Origin: Bacteroidota bacterium
GTDB taxonomy: Bacteria > Bacteroidota > Bacteroidia > B-17B0 > Aurantibacillaceae
DNA: 64,000 nucleotides
Assembly: GCA_020403265.1 (NCBI GenBank)
Contig: JADBXZ010000018.1
Span: 1-64,000 of the forward strand
Direction of reading: 5' to 3'
Both the position numbers and the translations under genes were made by a program. A model generated the notes under the pieces. That model was not told where the DNA came from. It did not search any database and worked only from the letters and a program-made list of their open reading frames with translations. This document shows positions 17,959 through 27,705 of the stretch, piece after piece (within the stretch, counting starts at the first letter, position 1; each line of letters starts with the position of its first letter).

Positions 17959-19936
17959 AACCAATAACGCACACATCATCTACCTGCTCATAATTACCTT
18001 TCCAGCTATGATAATTTTCTCTTAAAACCATCTCCATTTCACTGCTTGTGAGATTAGAAGAGGAAGTCACAACTTCCTTAAAACGCTTGGTCATCATTTT
18101 TTTTCCATTACCCGTTAAATTGCCACCAAATTGGTCTGCATAACCATCTGTACTTAAAACAATTAAATCTCCTAATTGAAGTTGAATATCTGTTTGCTCA
18201 AACTGCGAGTTAAATGATGTATGACCTGCAATACATTTTTTTGTAGCCTTCTGTTCTAATAATTGTTTATTTCTGACAATCCAAAGCGGCCTATTTGCTC
18301 CGGAAAAACTGATGAAATTGGTTTTAAAATTAATTTTAAGCAAAGCAATGTCTAAACCATCCTTTTGATGCTTGATAGATTGTTTAATCTGATTATTTAT
18401 TTCAAAAAGAATGTCTTTTGGTTCTGTTAATTTTTTCTCAAATACTGCCAAATTAAGTTTATCCATACTAACAATACTCATTAAGCTTCCTGGAACGCCA
18501 TGACCGGTGCAATCTGCGCAAGCCAGAACAATTTCATCATCAGATACTTGTTGAAACCAATAAAAATCTCCACTCACAATATCTTTAGGCAAATAAATAA
18601 CAAAACTATCCTTCAAATAATTTTTAACATCACTCACTTCAGGTAAAATAGCCAACTGAATCCCCTTGGCATAATTAATACTCTGATCTATTTCTAACTT
18701 TTTTTCAGAAATAATTCTATTCTGAATTGCTAACAATTCATTAGCCTTTTGCTTATCCTTATTACTCTTAAACAAAAAATAAACACCTACTAATACTAAA
18801 ACAGCAAATAATGCAAGCCCATAAATTATTACACGATTCATTTTATTATTACTTGTGCTGATTTGATTTTGTAAGGATAATTCCTTTAACTCTTGATCCT
18901 TCTTTTCCAAAACGTATTGATTTTCTCTGTCAAGAATATTTTTATTAAATGATTTTTCTCTAATGGAATCATTTAAATCTTTAAAGGCTTTAAGATAATA
19001 CAATGACTTCTCAAATAATTTATTTTCGAAATAAACATTATAGAGTGCCTCGTAAGCAACGGCACGTGAAGGCTCATTAATTGGGTTATACCAGTATCTG
19101 GCTAATGTATCGGTGATTACCGAAAGGCGTTTCAAAGAATCACGGTGGTTAAGTGTATAAATTAGCATCGTATAAGCTGATACATAATTATACATGTCAA
19201 AATTTTTCTTTGAACGAATGTGATTTATTGCGCTGTATAAATAATAACGAGCCTTTACATTATTACCGTTAGTAGCATAATAACTACCTAAATTAACATA
19301 AGCAGGAGCTTTGTTAGTTTTGTATTTTGTCCGTTCAATTAAATCGATACAAGTTTTATAGTATAGTTCACATGAATCATTCGCATTTACATAATACTGT
19401 GTGAAATTTTTATAAAAATTACCAAGGGCGTCATACATCGTTATAATATAATTTGTATCATTTTGATCTTTAAATATTTGCAAAGACTTATAAAACAAAT
19501 CTACTTGCTTATAATCTCTAAGCTGAAAACATTTAATCCACCCTAAATTATATAAGCTCTTGGCAATAATTGTTTTATTACCTAATTCTTCCCCAATTTT
19601 ATTACACTTGAGGTAATATTCTGTAGCTTTATCAAAGTGATTATTATACCAATATGCATCGGCCATATACTCATAGGCCATGGATTCCAAAATTTTATTA
19701 TTTGCACGAGGAAATAAAGATTGAGCATTTTTAAACCATTCTATCGATTTTTGGAGATCAGTGGTTGTATAAAAATAAATGTTATTATTAAAAACAATTA
19801 AACTATCATTTGCATTCTTTGAATTTTCAATTCCATTGTTGATTTCATAATCCTGATCAATTTTTTGTGCATAAATTGAAAACTTTGCGAATATAAACCC
19901 AATAAATAAAAATATTAAATGACGCAGCTTTAACAT
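17948..19936 (-). CDS. TPR-repeat SpoIIE-family protein phosphatase
   Basis: This 662-residue protein is a membrane signalling phosphatase. It has a signal-anchor start, several TPR-like helical repeats (about residues 50-340, e.g. AYEYMADAYWYNNHFDKATEYYLK), a coiled segment, a transmembrane helix (about 370-390) and a C-terminal PP2C/SpoIIE domain. The phosphatase motifs include SGDFYWF, ADCTGHGVPGSLMS and VLSTDGYADQFGG. The family dephosphorylates anti-sigma-factor antagonists or similar Ser/Thr targets. It is the last gene of the operon, one base after gldC. Confidence 0.88.
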   Translation of the reverse strand: MLKLRHLIFLFIGFIFAKFSIYAQKIDQDYEINNGIENSKNANDSLIVFNNNIYFYTTTDLQKSIEWFKNAQSLFPRANNKILESMAYEYMADAYWYNNHFDKATEYYLKCNKIGEELGNKTIIAKSLYNLGWIKCFQLRDYKQVDLFYKSLQIFKDQNDTNYIITMYDALGNFYKNFTQYYVNANDSCELYYKTCIDLIERTKYKTNKAPAYVNLGSYYATNGNNVKARYYLYSAINHIRSKKNFDMYNYVSAYTMLIYTLNHRDSLKRLSVITDTLARYWYNPINEPSRAVAYEALYNVYFENKLFEKSLYYLKAFKDLNDSIREKSFNKNILDRENQYVLEKKDQELKELSLQNQISTSNNKMNRVIIYGLALFAVLVLVGVYFLFKSNKDKQKANELLAIQNRIISEKKLEIDQSINYAKGIQLAILPEVSDVKNYLKDSFVIYLPKDIVSGDFYWFQQVSDDEIVLACADCTGHGVPGSLMSIVSMDKLNLAVFEKKLTEPKDILFEINNQIKQSIKHQKDGLDIALLKINFKTNFISFSGANRPLWIVRNKQLLEQKATKKCIAGHTSFNSQFEQTDIQLQLGDLIVLSTDGYADQFGGNLTGNGKKMMTKRFKEVVTSSSNLTSSEMEMVLRENYHSWKGNYEQVDDVCVIGFKV

Positions 19937-20260
19937 TTAACTAATAACACCCATCTCTTTACCAATATTCAAAAAATAATCTTTAACTGAATCAGCTGTC
20001 TTTGTATCACCGGTGGCCCTTAAATACGTATCTGTTAAAGTCATAATATTTTGATGATAAAACTTTTTCATTTCATCAACCATCATATCTTTTGTCCACA
20101 AGTCAATTCTTAATGTATTGTTTTCTTTGGCATCCCACAATGCGAGCATAATACTTTTACTTTCACTTGCCTCGCCGCTGTCCGGTGCTTCCCATTTTAT
20201 TTGTATAGGTAAATGATTTTCATCTACGGTAACTGTAAATTTTATTTCAGTCGTTTTCAT
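19937..20260 (-). CDS. gldC: Gliding motility protein GldC
   Basis: This 107-residue protein matches GldC, a small cytoplasmic protein of Bacteroidota associated with gliding. Characteristic parts are the start KTTEIKFTVTVDENHLPIQIKW, the LALWDAKENNTLRIDLWTKDM core and a C-terminal helix with KDYFLNIGKEMGVI. In classical gliders gldC sits beside gldB; here gldB is not adjacent. Instead it lies 2 bases after an OmpA-family gene and immediately before the phosphatase gene. GldC also occurs in many non-gliding relatives, so it does not prove motility. Confidence 0.9.
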   Translation of the reverse strand: MKTTEIKFTVTVDENHLPIQIKWEAPDSGEASESKSIMLALWDAKENNTLRIDLWTKDMMVDEMKKFYHQNIMTLTDTYLRATGDTKTADSVKDYFLNIGKEMGVIS

Positions 20261-20262
20261 TA

Positions 20263-22149
20263 TTATTTATTTAATATAAACTCTACTCGTCGATTTAGGG
20301 CATGCTCTGCCTCTGTACAATTTTCGCCACAATTATTTAGCGGTTTCGATTCGCCAAGACCCAAACTACTCATATTCGACTCTAATACTCCATTGGCTAT
20401 TAAGTACTTTTTAACTTCAGTTGCCCGAGCGTTACTTAACTTTAAATTACTTTCCTCTGTTCCAATACAATCTGTATGAGCAATAATTTGAACTGTAATT
20501 TTAATATTTTGACTTAAAGTATAGGCAACTTTATTTAAAACCGCCATGGCCTGAGGAGTTAAACTTGATTTATTCCTTTCAAACAAAATATTTTCTATTA
20601 TGAGTGTTTTGTCAGTTTTGGCATTCTTTACGGTAATTTCAAGCCAAGGGTCTTCCATTTCTATTTCTCTCAATTTTTGCATTTCGCTGCTAATTACCTT
20701 GTAATTAAATCTTCGGCTTTTTTCTACTGTTAATACTTTTACCAAGTTTTTATCATCTCCATAAACAACAATGTTTTGAAAAACATCCAACTCCTTCTCC
20801 TTGTTTTCCATTGATAAAAAGAACTTTTTAAGGAATGGGAGATATTTGAATTTGAAAGTTCCGAAATCATCTGTCACCGTGCTATCAATTACCAAATAAT
20901 TATCATTCAATAACAAAACTTTTAATTTACCAATCGGATTCTTGATATTATCACCGTATAAAGTGGCTTTAACATTCATCTTTAGTTCACTATTGTTTAG
21001 TGTTAAATTATCAAATTTGAAATTGTTATCAGCAACGAGTTTTGAAGAACTATATCCATTAAAAGTAGTATCTAAAACAGTTATAAATTTGTCATCCTTA
21101 TTAAGTAAATCAATCCTACACATTGGTAAACAGTCATTATTCATTACAGATACATAGTAAATTGATCCCGGTTGAATATCGTCAAACACAAATGCACCAA
21201 ACACATTGGTTTTAGCCTTCTTAATTGCAGTATAATTCTTGTTAAGTAACCATACCGTTTTATTACTGAAAAATTCTTTTTTAGTATTAGTAGATTGTAT
21301 TAATTTGCCGCCTAAAGAGTATGTAAAATATTCATTCCAAATTTTAGAAAGTTTATTGGAATCTAAACTCCAAACAAACTCTGAACCATTTGCTGCTGCC
21401 TCATTTAAAGACAACCCATCCTCATCAGAAAGCCAAAGTTTTCTGTAATTATTATCGTTTTTAATTTTTAACTCATAGCCGGATTCAAGTTCAATACCTT
21501 TCATTAGAAAAACACCATTCCTATTTGTAACAGCAGAAGAAATTAAACTACCCTCCTTGAACAGTTGAACCTTCAGATTACCTATGCCATTCTTTAATTT
21601 TGAATCAGATTTAATTACTCCCGCAATTTTAATTAGTTTTTTAGAACCGCCCACATTAGCAAGTGAATCATTTAGTTTAATTGGCTTTTTAAACATGTTT
21701 CTATAAAACAAACCAGATAGAGCTGTATCACTGGTCATCCGATCTTTACCGTCAAAATAAAAAACAGCAAAAGGCTTATCAAATGCTTTAATATCAATAT
21801 CCTCATCATATTTGTAAAAGAATGGGATATCAGTTTCTATTTTCATCTGAGTCGTAACACCTGCTACCGAAGCATTCTTGGCCCTTACCTCAAAGAACAT
21901 CGGTATACTTGAAGGCTCATTTAATTTTACAGTGTAATCTTTTCCCGTTTGGAGTTCAAACTTAATAACACCTTTAGCATTAGTACGGCCAGAAGCAATA
22001 AGTGAGTTTTCAGAAAAAACTTGGAAATTAGCCGTTTTAAGACTAACATTATTTTTTTTACAATATCCAACTAAGTTAATTTGTCCCCAAAAAGGAGATC
22101 CAAAAAAAAGTAGTATGCACAAACAAAATTGCTTCAACATTTCAATCAA
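20263..22149 (-). CDS. OmpA-family outer-membrane protein with carboxypeptidase-regulatory-like repeats
   Basis: This 628-residue exported protein has a signal peptide ending near residue 22. Several Ig-like carboxypeptidase regulatory-type modules follow (repeating patterns such as G-x-FVFDDIQPGSIYYV). The C-terminal OmpA domain (about 520-628) carries the peptidoglycan-binding motif TDCIGTEESNLKLSNARATE and ends LNRRVEFILN. It should link the outer membrane to the cell wall. It has no N-terminal TPR/WD40 region, so it is not a typical PorE. Confidence 0.85.
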   Translation of the reverse strand: MIEMLKQFCLCILLFFGSPFWGQINLVGYCKKNNVSLKTANFQVFSENSLIASGRTNAKGVIKFELQTGKDYTVKLNEPSSIPMFFEVRAKNASVAGVTTQMKIETDIPFFYKYDEDIDIKAFDKPFAVFYFDGKDRMTSDTALSGLFYRNMFKKPIKLNDSLANVGGSKKLIKIAGVIKSDSKLKNGIGNLKVQLFKEGSLISSAVTNRNGVFLMKGIELESGYELKIKNDNNYRKLWLSDEDGLSLNEAAANGSEFVWSLDSNKLSKIWNEYFTYSLGGKLIQSTNTKKEFFSNKTVWLLNKNYTAIKKAKTNVFGAFVFDDIQPGSIYYVSVMNNDCLPMCRIDLLNKDDKFITVLDTTFNGYSSSKLVADNNFKFDNLTLNNSELKMNVKATLYGDNIKNPIGKLKVLLLNDNYLVIDSTVTDDFGTFKFKYLPFLKKFFLSMENKEKELDVFQNIVVYGDDKNLVKVLTVEKSRRFNYKVISSEMQKLREIEMEDPWLEITVKNAKTDKTLIIENILFERNKSSLTPQAMAVLNKVAYTLSQNIKITVQIIAHTDCIGTEESNLKLSNARATEVKKYLIANGVLESNMSSLGLGESKPLNNCGENCTEAEHALNRRVEFILNK

Positions 22150-22179
22150 CTAATTTAACAACTTTAAAGCTAAGTTTAA

Positions 22180-23256
22180 CTAATTCATCAACTTTTTTAC
22201 AATCGATTCAACAGCTTCATCCAATTCTTCTTTGTTGTATTCAATCCACTTTAGTTTAATTACATCAACTCCTTTTAAGTTGTTGTTAAGATTGGTAGAA
22301 TAAGCATTTTCAATAGACCTTAGATAGGATGTAGAAATTTCTTTCTCATAAGGCCTTGCCCGCTTATTTATATTTTTGGTTAAGTTGGAAATAGATGTCT
22401 GAATATAAACAATGCAATCAGGTTTAGGTAATAAGTCTTTAAGCTTCGAGTAATATGTTTTAAAAATTTTGAACTCTTTAGTACTTAAATTAACTTTGGC
22501 AAACCACAAACACTTATAAAAACTAAAATCTGAAACTACAATTTTTGAAGCGTCTTTTGCAGCTAATAATTGCTTATATCTTCCGATTAAAAAACCCATT
22601 TCAAGTAAAAAGGAATATTTTTTAGGGTTTTTATAAAACAACGCCAATAGATCATCCTCTTCAAATTGCTCGGGAAGGTAACCGGCATGTAATTTTTCTG
22701 TCAATGCTAAAGCCAGCGTTGATTTGCCGGCCCCAATATTACCTTCAATGCAAATATACTTTATTGGCTTAAGAATATTTAATTTGGTTTTATCTTTGCT
22801 TTTACTGATTAATTCTTTAATTGTTTTATTTAAAACCGGATGAACAAAATTAGGTGCTATCTCGTTCAAAGGCTGTAAAACAAAATTACGTTGGTGTAAT
22901 AAAGGGTGCGGTACGTTCAACAGTTGTGTGCTTATTTTCAATTCATCAATAAATAGTATATCTATATCAATAAGTCTGTCAGCATAAATAGCATTACCTT
23001 CCTTCCGTTTTCTTCCCATACTGCTTTCAAGCTGCAAAAGTACTTTTAACAGTTTTTGTGGATTCAATTTGGTTTTAATTTCCAGCACCTGATTCAAAAA
23101 TCGGTTACTTGATTGGTAACCCCATGAAGGAGATTCATAAATACTGCTCTTTTGCACAATAAAACCCAATTTTTTTTCAATTAAATTTGCGCATTCAATC
23201 AGGTTAAACTGCCTGTTAGCCAAATTAGTTCCTAAACAAAGAAATGCCCGATACAT
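22180..23256 (-). CDS. folK: Fused HPPK (FolK) and deoxynucleoside kinase
   Basis: This 358-residue protein contains two enzymes. Residues 1 to about 158 are 6-hydroxymethyl-dihydropterin pyrophosphokinase (FolK) of folate synthesis: start FLCLGTNLANR, then ESPSWGYQSSNRFLNQ, E..MGRKRK and DRLIDIDILF. Residues about 163-358 are a deoxynucleoside kinase of nucleotide salvage: P-loop EGNIGAGKST, the DFSFYKCLWFA substrate segment and a lid-like Arg/Lys region. To my knowledge this fusion occurs in other Bacteroidota. It heads the operon and is divergent from sppA. Confidence 0.92.
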   Translation of the reverse strand: MYRAFLCLGTNLANRQFNLIECANLIEKKLGFIVQKSSIYESPSWGYQSSNRFLNQVLEIKTKLNPQKLLKVLLQLESSMGRKRKEGNAIYADRLIDIDILFIDELKISTQLLNVPHPLLHQRNFVLQPLNEIAPNFVHPVLNKTIKELISKSKDKTKLNILKPIKYICIEGNIGAGKSTLALALTEKLHAGYLPEQFEEDDLLALFYKNPKKYSFLLEMGFLIGRYKQLLAAKDASKIVVSDFSFYKCLWFAKVNLSTKEFKIFKTYYSKLKDLLPKPDCIVYIQTSISNLTKNINKRARPYEKEISTSYLRSIENAYSTNLNNNLKGVDVIKLKWIEYNKEELDEAVESIVKKLMN

Positions 23257-23280
23257 GCCCTAAACTTGTATAATTTTACT

Positions 23281-23288
23281 TAATTTTG
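23281..23288 (+). promoter_or_regulatory. Putative -7 promoter box of sppA
   Basis: TAATTTTG matches TAnnTTTG and lies 25 bases before the sppA ATG. No well-spaced -33 element is evident. Confidence 0.4.
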
Positions 23289-23313
23289 CAATAAATTTAG
23301 ACTTTAAAACTAT

Positions 23314-25083
23314 ATGAAACAATTCTTCGGTGCATTTTTCGGTTCAATTTTAGGAATTATAATATCAACTGTTTTAGTTGTTGTTGTATTAATTGGAATA
23401 GTAAAATCAAGTATTTCAAAAGTAGATGATAAAGATGAAACAGAAGTTTCAATAAAAAACAATTCAATTTTAAAATTAACCTTAGATGGGCCAATTGTAG
23501 ACAGAGACTTAGAGGACGATCCATTAAAAGAATTAAAAAAAATATCGCCACTTGGAGGGAATGAACAAGATAGTAAAGGTTTAAATAAGTTAACTGAAAA
23601 AATAAAAGCTGCTAAAACCGATGATAATATTAAGGGAATATATCTATACTTTAAATCGTTACAAGCAGGTTTTGCAACTACCGAAGAACTTAGAAACGCT
23701 TTAATTGATTTTAAATCATCTGGCAAGTTCATTTACAGTTATGCAGAAGTGTTTGGACAAAGAGAGTATTACTTAGCCTCCGCTTCAAGTAAAATTTTTC
23801 TTAATCCGCAAGGTGGCATGGAATGGAAAGGACTTTCGACATCTATTATGTTTTTCAAAAAAATGTTCGATAAAGTTGGATTAGATGTTCAAATTTTTAG
23901 ACATGGGAAATTTAAAAGTGCCGTTGAACCTTTTATGGTTGAGAAAATGAGTGATGCTAATCGTTATCAAACAGAAACTTTTTTAAACAGTATTTGGGAA
24001 AGTATGCTTAAAGGCATTGCGGAGCAACGTAAAGTTTCTATTCCCGATTTACAAGCTTGGGCTAATAATTTAAGTATTCAGTTTCCGGAAGATGCCGTGG
24101 GCAAATTAATTGATGCTATTGCATACGAAGATGAAGTGTTAAGCGAACTTGCTAAAAAATCTAACTCAGGTGACAAACCAAACTTTATTTCACTAGGTAG
24201 TTATTCAGAAAAAACAAAATCAAAAGGTACAGATAAAATTGCTGTAGTATATGCAATTGGCGGAATTGAAAGCGGGCAAGGTGATGATGAAACCATTGGC
24301 AGCGACAGAATTGCGAAAGCGATTAAAGATGCACGTAACGATGAAAAAATAAAAGCAATTGTACTCCGAGTAAATTCACCGGGTGGTTCAGCGTTAGCAA
24401 GCGACGTTATCTGGAGAGAAGTAACTCTGGCAAAAAAACAAAAACCGGTTATTGTTAGCATGGGTGATTTAGCTGCTAGTGGTGGCTATTATATTAGCTG
24501 TGCCGCAGATTATATTTTTGCTCAACCAAATACCATTACCGGCAGCATAGGTGTATTTGGTATGATGCCGAATTTTCAAAAGATAGTTGAAGAAAAATTA
24601 TACATTCATATTGACTCAGTTAACACTAATCAGCATAGTGATTTAGGTAGTACTTTCAGACCTGTGAGTAAAACCGAATACGATTATATCCAAAGTGGCG
24701 TGGAGAAAGTTTATGATGTATTTACAAAACGTGTTGCAGATGGAAGAGGCATGAAACAATCGGATGTAGACAGCATTGGTCAAGGTCGTGTTTGGAGTGG
24801 AAACGACGCACTAAAAATAAAGTTGGTTGACGAGCTGGGTGGCCTTGATAAAGCCATTGCCTTTGCGGCAAAAAAAGCTAAACTGGATAATTACAAAATC
24901 GTTGATTTCCCAAAAATGACTAACCCTTTTGACAAATGGCTTGGTAAAAAAGAAATGGATGTTGAAAATAAAATTATGAAATTACATTTTGGCGAGGCTT
25001 ATCCCCTTTTAATGAAATTAAAAACTGTTGTTAAAAGTAAAGGGGTACAAGCTCGTTTACCTTTTGAAATCAGCATTAACTAG
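23314..25083 (+). CDS. sppA: Signal peptide peptidase SppA, 67K type
   Basis: This is a 589-residue membrane-anchored serine peptidase that degrades cleaved signal peptides. It has one N-terminal transmembrane helix (about 8-32) and two tandem SppA domains. The catalytic Lys201 lies in HGKFKSAVEPF of the first domain, and the nucleophile Ser389 in LAASGGYYIS of the second. These match the Lys/Ser dyad of the 67K family. It is divergent from the folK fusion. murQ starts 17 bases downstream and may share the transcript. Confidence 0.94.
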   Translation: MKQFFGAFFGSILGIIISTVLVVVVLIGIVKSSISKVDDKDETEVSIKNNSILKLTLDGPIVDRDLEDDPLKELKKISPLGGNEQDSKGLNKLTEKIKAAKTDDNIKGIYLYFKSLQAGFATTEELRNALIDFKSSGKFIYSYAEVFGQREYYLASASSKIFLNPQGGMEWKGLSTSIMFFKKMFDKVGLDVQIFRHGKFKSAVEPFMVEKMSDANRYQTETFLNSIWESMLKGIAEQRKVSIPDLQAWANNLSIQFPEDAVGKLIDAIAYEDEVLSELAKKSNSGDKPNFISLGSYSEKTKSKGTDKIAVVYAIGGIESGQGDDETIGSDRIAKAIKDARNDEKIKAIVLRVNSPGGSALASDVIWREVTLAKKQKPVIVSMGDLAASGGYYISCAADYIFAQPNTITGSIGVFGMMPNFQKIVEEKLYIHIDSVNTNQHSDLGSTFRPVSKTEYDYIQSGVEKVYDVFTKRVADGRGMKQSDVDSIGQGRVWSGNDALKIKLVDELGGLDKAIAFAAKKAKLDNYKIVDFPKMTNPFDKWLGKKEMDVENKIMKLHFGEAYPLLMKLKTVVKSKGVQARLPFEISIN

Positions 25084-25100
25084 TTAAGAATTCTTTTTAA

Positions 25101-25916
25101 ATGAGAACCACAGAAGCAGATTCGAACTACAATGACTTAGATAAAATGTCCATCGATGATCTGCTCACTAATATCAACAAAGAGGATCAATCAGTGCCCT
25201 TGGCCATCCAAAAAGTATTACCTCAAATTACAAAGCTTATAGAACAAGTTGTAATTAAACTAAAAGCCGGTGGGCGTTTATTTTATATGGGTGCAGGCAC
25301 AAGCGGACGATTAGGTATTGTTGATGCCAGTGAATGCCCGCCTACCTATGGAATTGACCACGGTGTTGTTATAGGATTAATTGCCGGAGGAGATGAAGCT
25401 ATTCGCAAAGCGGTTGAATTTGCTGAAGATGATTTAAATCAGGGCTGGTTAGATTTACAGGTACATAACATTAATGATAAAGATATTGTGATTGGAATTG
25501 CAGCCTCAGGAAGCACACCTTATGTAGTTGGTGCTTTAGAAAAATGCAATCAAAACAACATTGTTACAGGCTGCATTGTTTGCAATAGCCAAAGTAAAAT
25601 TGCATCCGTGAGTGCATTTCCCATTGAAGTAGTTGTTGGTCCTGAATTTGTAACCGGTAGCACGCGAATGAAAAGCGGTACTGCACAAAAACTCGTACTT
25701 AATATGATTTCGACCGCAACCATGATTCAATTAGGTAGAGTAAAAGGAAATAAAATGGTAGACATGCAATTGAGTAACCAAAAGTTAATTGACAGAGGCA
25801 CCAAAATGGTGATGAGAAATACTAACCTCAGCGATTACGAAAAAGCAAAAGAGCTGCTAATAATGCACGGTAGTGTAAGAAAAGCTACTGAGGCTTATGA
25901 GGCTGAGAAAAATTAA
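25101..25916 (+). CDS. murQ: N-acetylmuramic acid 6-phosphate etherase MurQ
   Basis: MurQ cleaves the D-lactyl ether of MurNAc-6-phosphate to give GlcNAc-6-phosphate during cell-wall recycling. The 271-residue protein carries a SIS fold with FYMGAGTSGRLGIVDASECPPT, ...IAASGSTPYVVGAL and the conserved EFVTGSTRMKSGTAQKLVLNM. It is slightly shorter than the 300-residue enterobacterial enzyme, which is normal for this phylum. No murein permease or kinase is adjacent. Confidence 0.95.
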   Translation: MRTTEADSNYNDLDKMSIDDLLTNINKEDQSVPLAIQKVLPQITKLIEQVVIKLKAGGRLFYMGAGTSGRLGIVDASECPPTYGIDHGVVIGLIAGGDEAIRKAVEFAEDDLNQGWLDLQVHNINDKDIVIGIAASGSTPYVVGALEKCNQNNIVTGCIVCNSQSKIASVSAFPIEVVVGPEFVTGSTRMKSGTAQKLVLNMISTATMIQLGRVKGNKMVDMQLSNQKLIDRGTKMVMRNTNLSDYEKAKELLIMHGSVRKATEAYEAEKN

Positions 25917-25980
25917 AGAATCCGAACCAATTTCCAGATTCAATACTTGGACTTCTTAATTTTTTTATTTAATTTTATAT

Positions 25981-27696
25981 ATGAGACTTTCAAAAATAAT
26001 ATTCTTGATTGTTCTGTTTTCTAAATTAACTCTTAATATCGAGGGTCAAACAATTGTTGATAGTACTCTAAATAGGCACTATCGTTTAGCTTCAAAGACC
26101 CTAATAATTAACAACAAAGCCTATTTTCTCACACACAACCATTCAGAGTCTCTCCATTTAAGCGCATATCGATCTGACGGAAAACTTCTATTTAACAAAC
26201 AAACCCCAGGTACTGGAAATCCGTCTATTCCCTTTCAGTCTAATTTATTTATAACTAACGATTCGCAAATTGGTTTTTTTAGAATGCTACCAAACTGTCA
26301 TACCGGACCGGAAGGTATGCAATTAAATATATTTGATACAACAGGTGTTCTTACCAGTTCGGTAGCCTACATTAACAATAATACAATTAATCCGGGTTTG
26401 TTTGAGTTTATACAAGCTGGGCAGTTAACAGATGGAAGTTATTATAGTTTTTCCAAGAAAGCAATTTGCAAATACCAAAATTCAGGAACACTTAACTTCT
26501 TTAAAAAGTATAGCGACACAACTTTTTTCACTTCCTTGAATTATAATGACACCATAATTGTAAGTGCAAAGGCCAATTTAACAGGAAATAAAATGATTAT
26601 CAAACTAGATGACTCTTTGAATGTTATAAGCACTTACACAACATCCTCTAATTACAGCAAAATTATAAAAAGGAATGCAGACTATTTTGCACTTAACAAA
26701 CAATTAACCAAATTCAACTCAGTATTTCAACCTTTAATTAGCAGTCAATCTATTCAAAGTACCATAAATTGTGATTCGATTACTGATTTCAGAATTGACA
26801 ATGATACATTATATCTCTGTGGTATAAGTGGACAGAACCATTACTATATAAGATTAAACTCAAATCTTCAATTAATTTCTAGTTATAGCCTTACCTTAAA
26901 GGAAGTTACTCCAATTGCAATCTCACCTTTCAAAAATACTGTTATGTCATTATTAGATTTGAATATAACCAGCTATCCACGAACATTAGGAATGTTCATA
27001 CATAAGAAAACAGAAATATATCAGCCAAAGCACGACATAAATGTTACAAATGTCTCAATAGCTAATAATACTACTCCATATTTTATCAGTAATTCGCTTT
27101 GGGGAGCAACGTTCTATTTTCAATTACAATACACACTTGTTAACACTGGAACGACAACAATAAACTCGTTTGCGGAAAAATTGTGGTTGTACAGAGGAAA
27201 TACATGTTACTGGAATTTCGGTTACAGAGAGTTCTCAAATCTTAATTTAAGTCCAAACTCCAGTATGATATTTACTACCAATCCTATTTCTATAACGTGC
27301 AACCCTACTTTTAGTTATAATTTTTCAAACAACTACCGAATTATAGCAGATTCACCAAATGGTTGTATTGACAATGATGGTTCAAATAATTTTGATTCAA
27401 CTTCCATTCCGTTCGCCAATTTCACTTCAATAGATTATTTAGAAAGGAATCAAGAAAATTTAGTAGAACTATATCCTAATCCAACTCAAGAAAAGATCAA
27501 CCTTAAATTAAGTGACGTAATTGATCTAAAAATCAAAAAACTAATCATTTTAAATTGTCTTGGCATGAAAATATTAGAATTTGATGAGCCAAATGTAAGT
27601 GAGAGTTTTGATGTTAGCTCTCTTCCTCCGGGATCATACATTGTTGAACTACATGGCAAACAAAATTTAATACAGAGAAAGTTGATAAAAAACTAA
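25981..27696 (+). CDS. Secreted protein with type A T9SS sorting domain
   Basis: This 571-residue protein has a signal peptide (to about residue 22). A beta-propeller-like region of repeated strands follows (about 30-330). Next comes a CARDB-like Ig domain (about 345-470; FQLQYTLVNTGTTTINSF). The tail is a C-terminal type A sorting domain (VELYPNPTQEKINLKL ... PPGSYIVELHG). It should be displayed or released through T9SS. I do not recognise an enzymatic motif. It stands apart from murQ by 64 bases. Confidence 0.8.
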   Translation: MRLSKIIFLIVLFSKLTLNIEGQTIVDSTLNRHYRLASKTLIINNKAYFLTHNHSESLHLSAYRSDGKLLFNKQTPGTGNPSIPFQSNLFITNDSQIGFFRMLPNCHTGPEGMQLNIFDTTGVLTSSVAYINNNTINPGLFEFIQAGQLTDGSYYSFSKKAICKYQNSGTLNFFKKYSDTTFFTSLNYNDTIIVSAKANLTGNKMIIKLDDSLNVISTYTTSSNYSKIIKRNADYFALNKQLTKFNSVFQPLISSQSIQSTINCDSITDFRIDNDTLYLCGISGQNHYYIRLNSNLQLISSYSLTLKEVTPIAISPFKNTVMSLLDLNITSYPRTLGMFIHKKTEIYQPKHDINVTNVSIANNTTPYFISNSLWGATFYFQLQYTLVNTGTTTINSFAEKLWLYRGNTCYWNFGYREFSNLNLSPNSSMIFTTNPISITCNPTFSYNFSNNYRIIADSPNGCIDNDGSNNFDSTSIPFANFTSIDYLERNQENLVELYPNPTQEKINLKLSDVIDLKIKKLIILNCLGMKILEFDEPNVSESFDVSSLPPGSYIVELHGKQNLIQRKLIKN

Positions 27697-27705
27697 TACA
27701 CTTAA

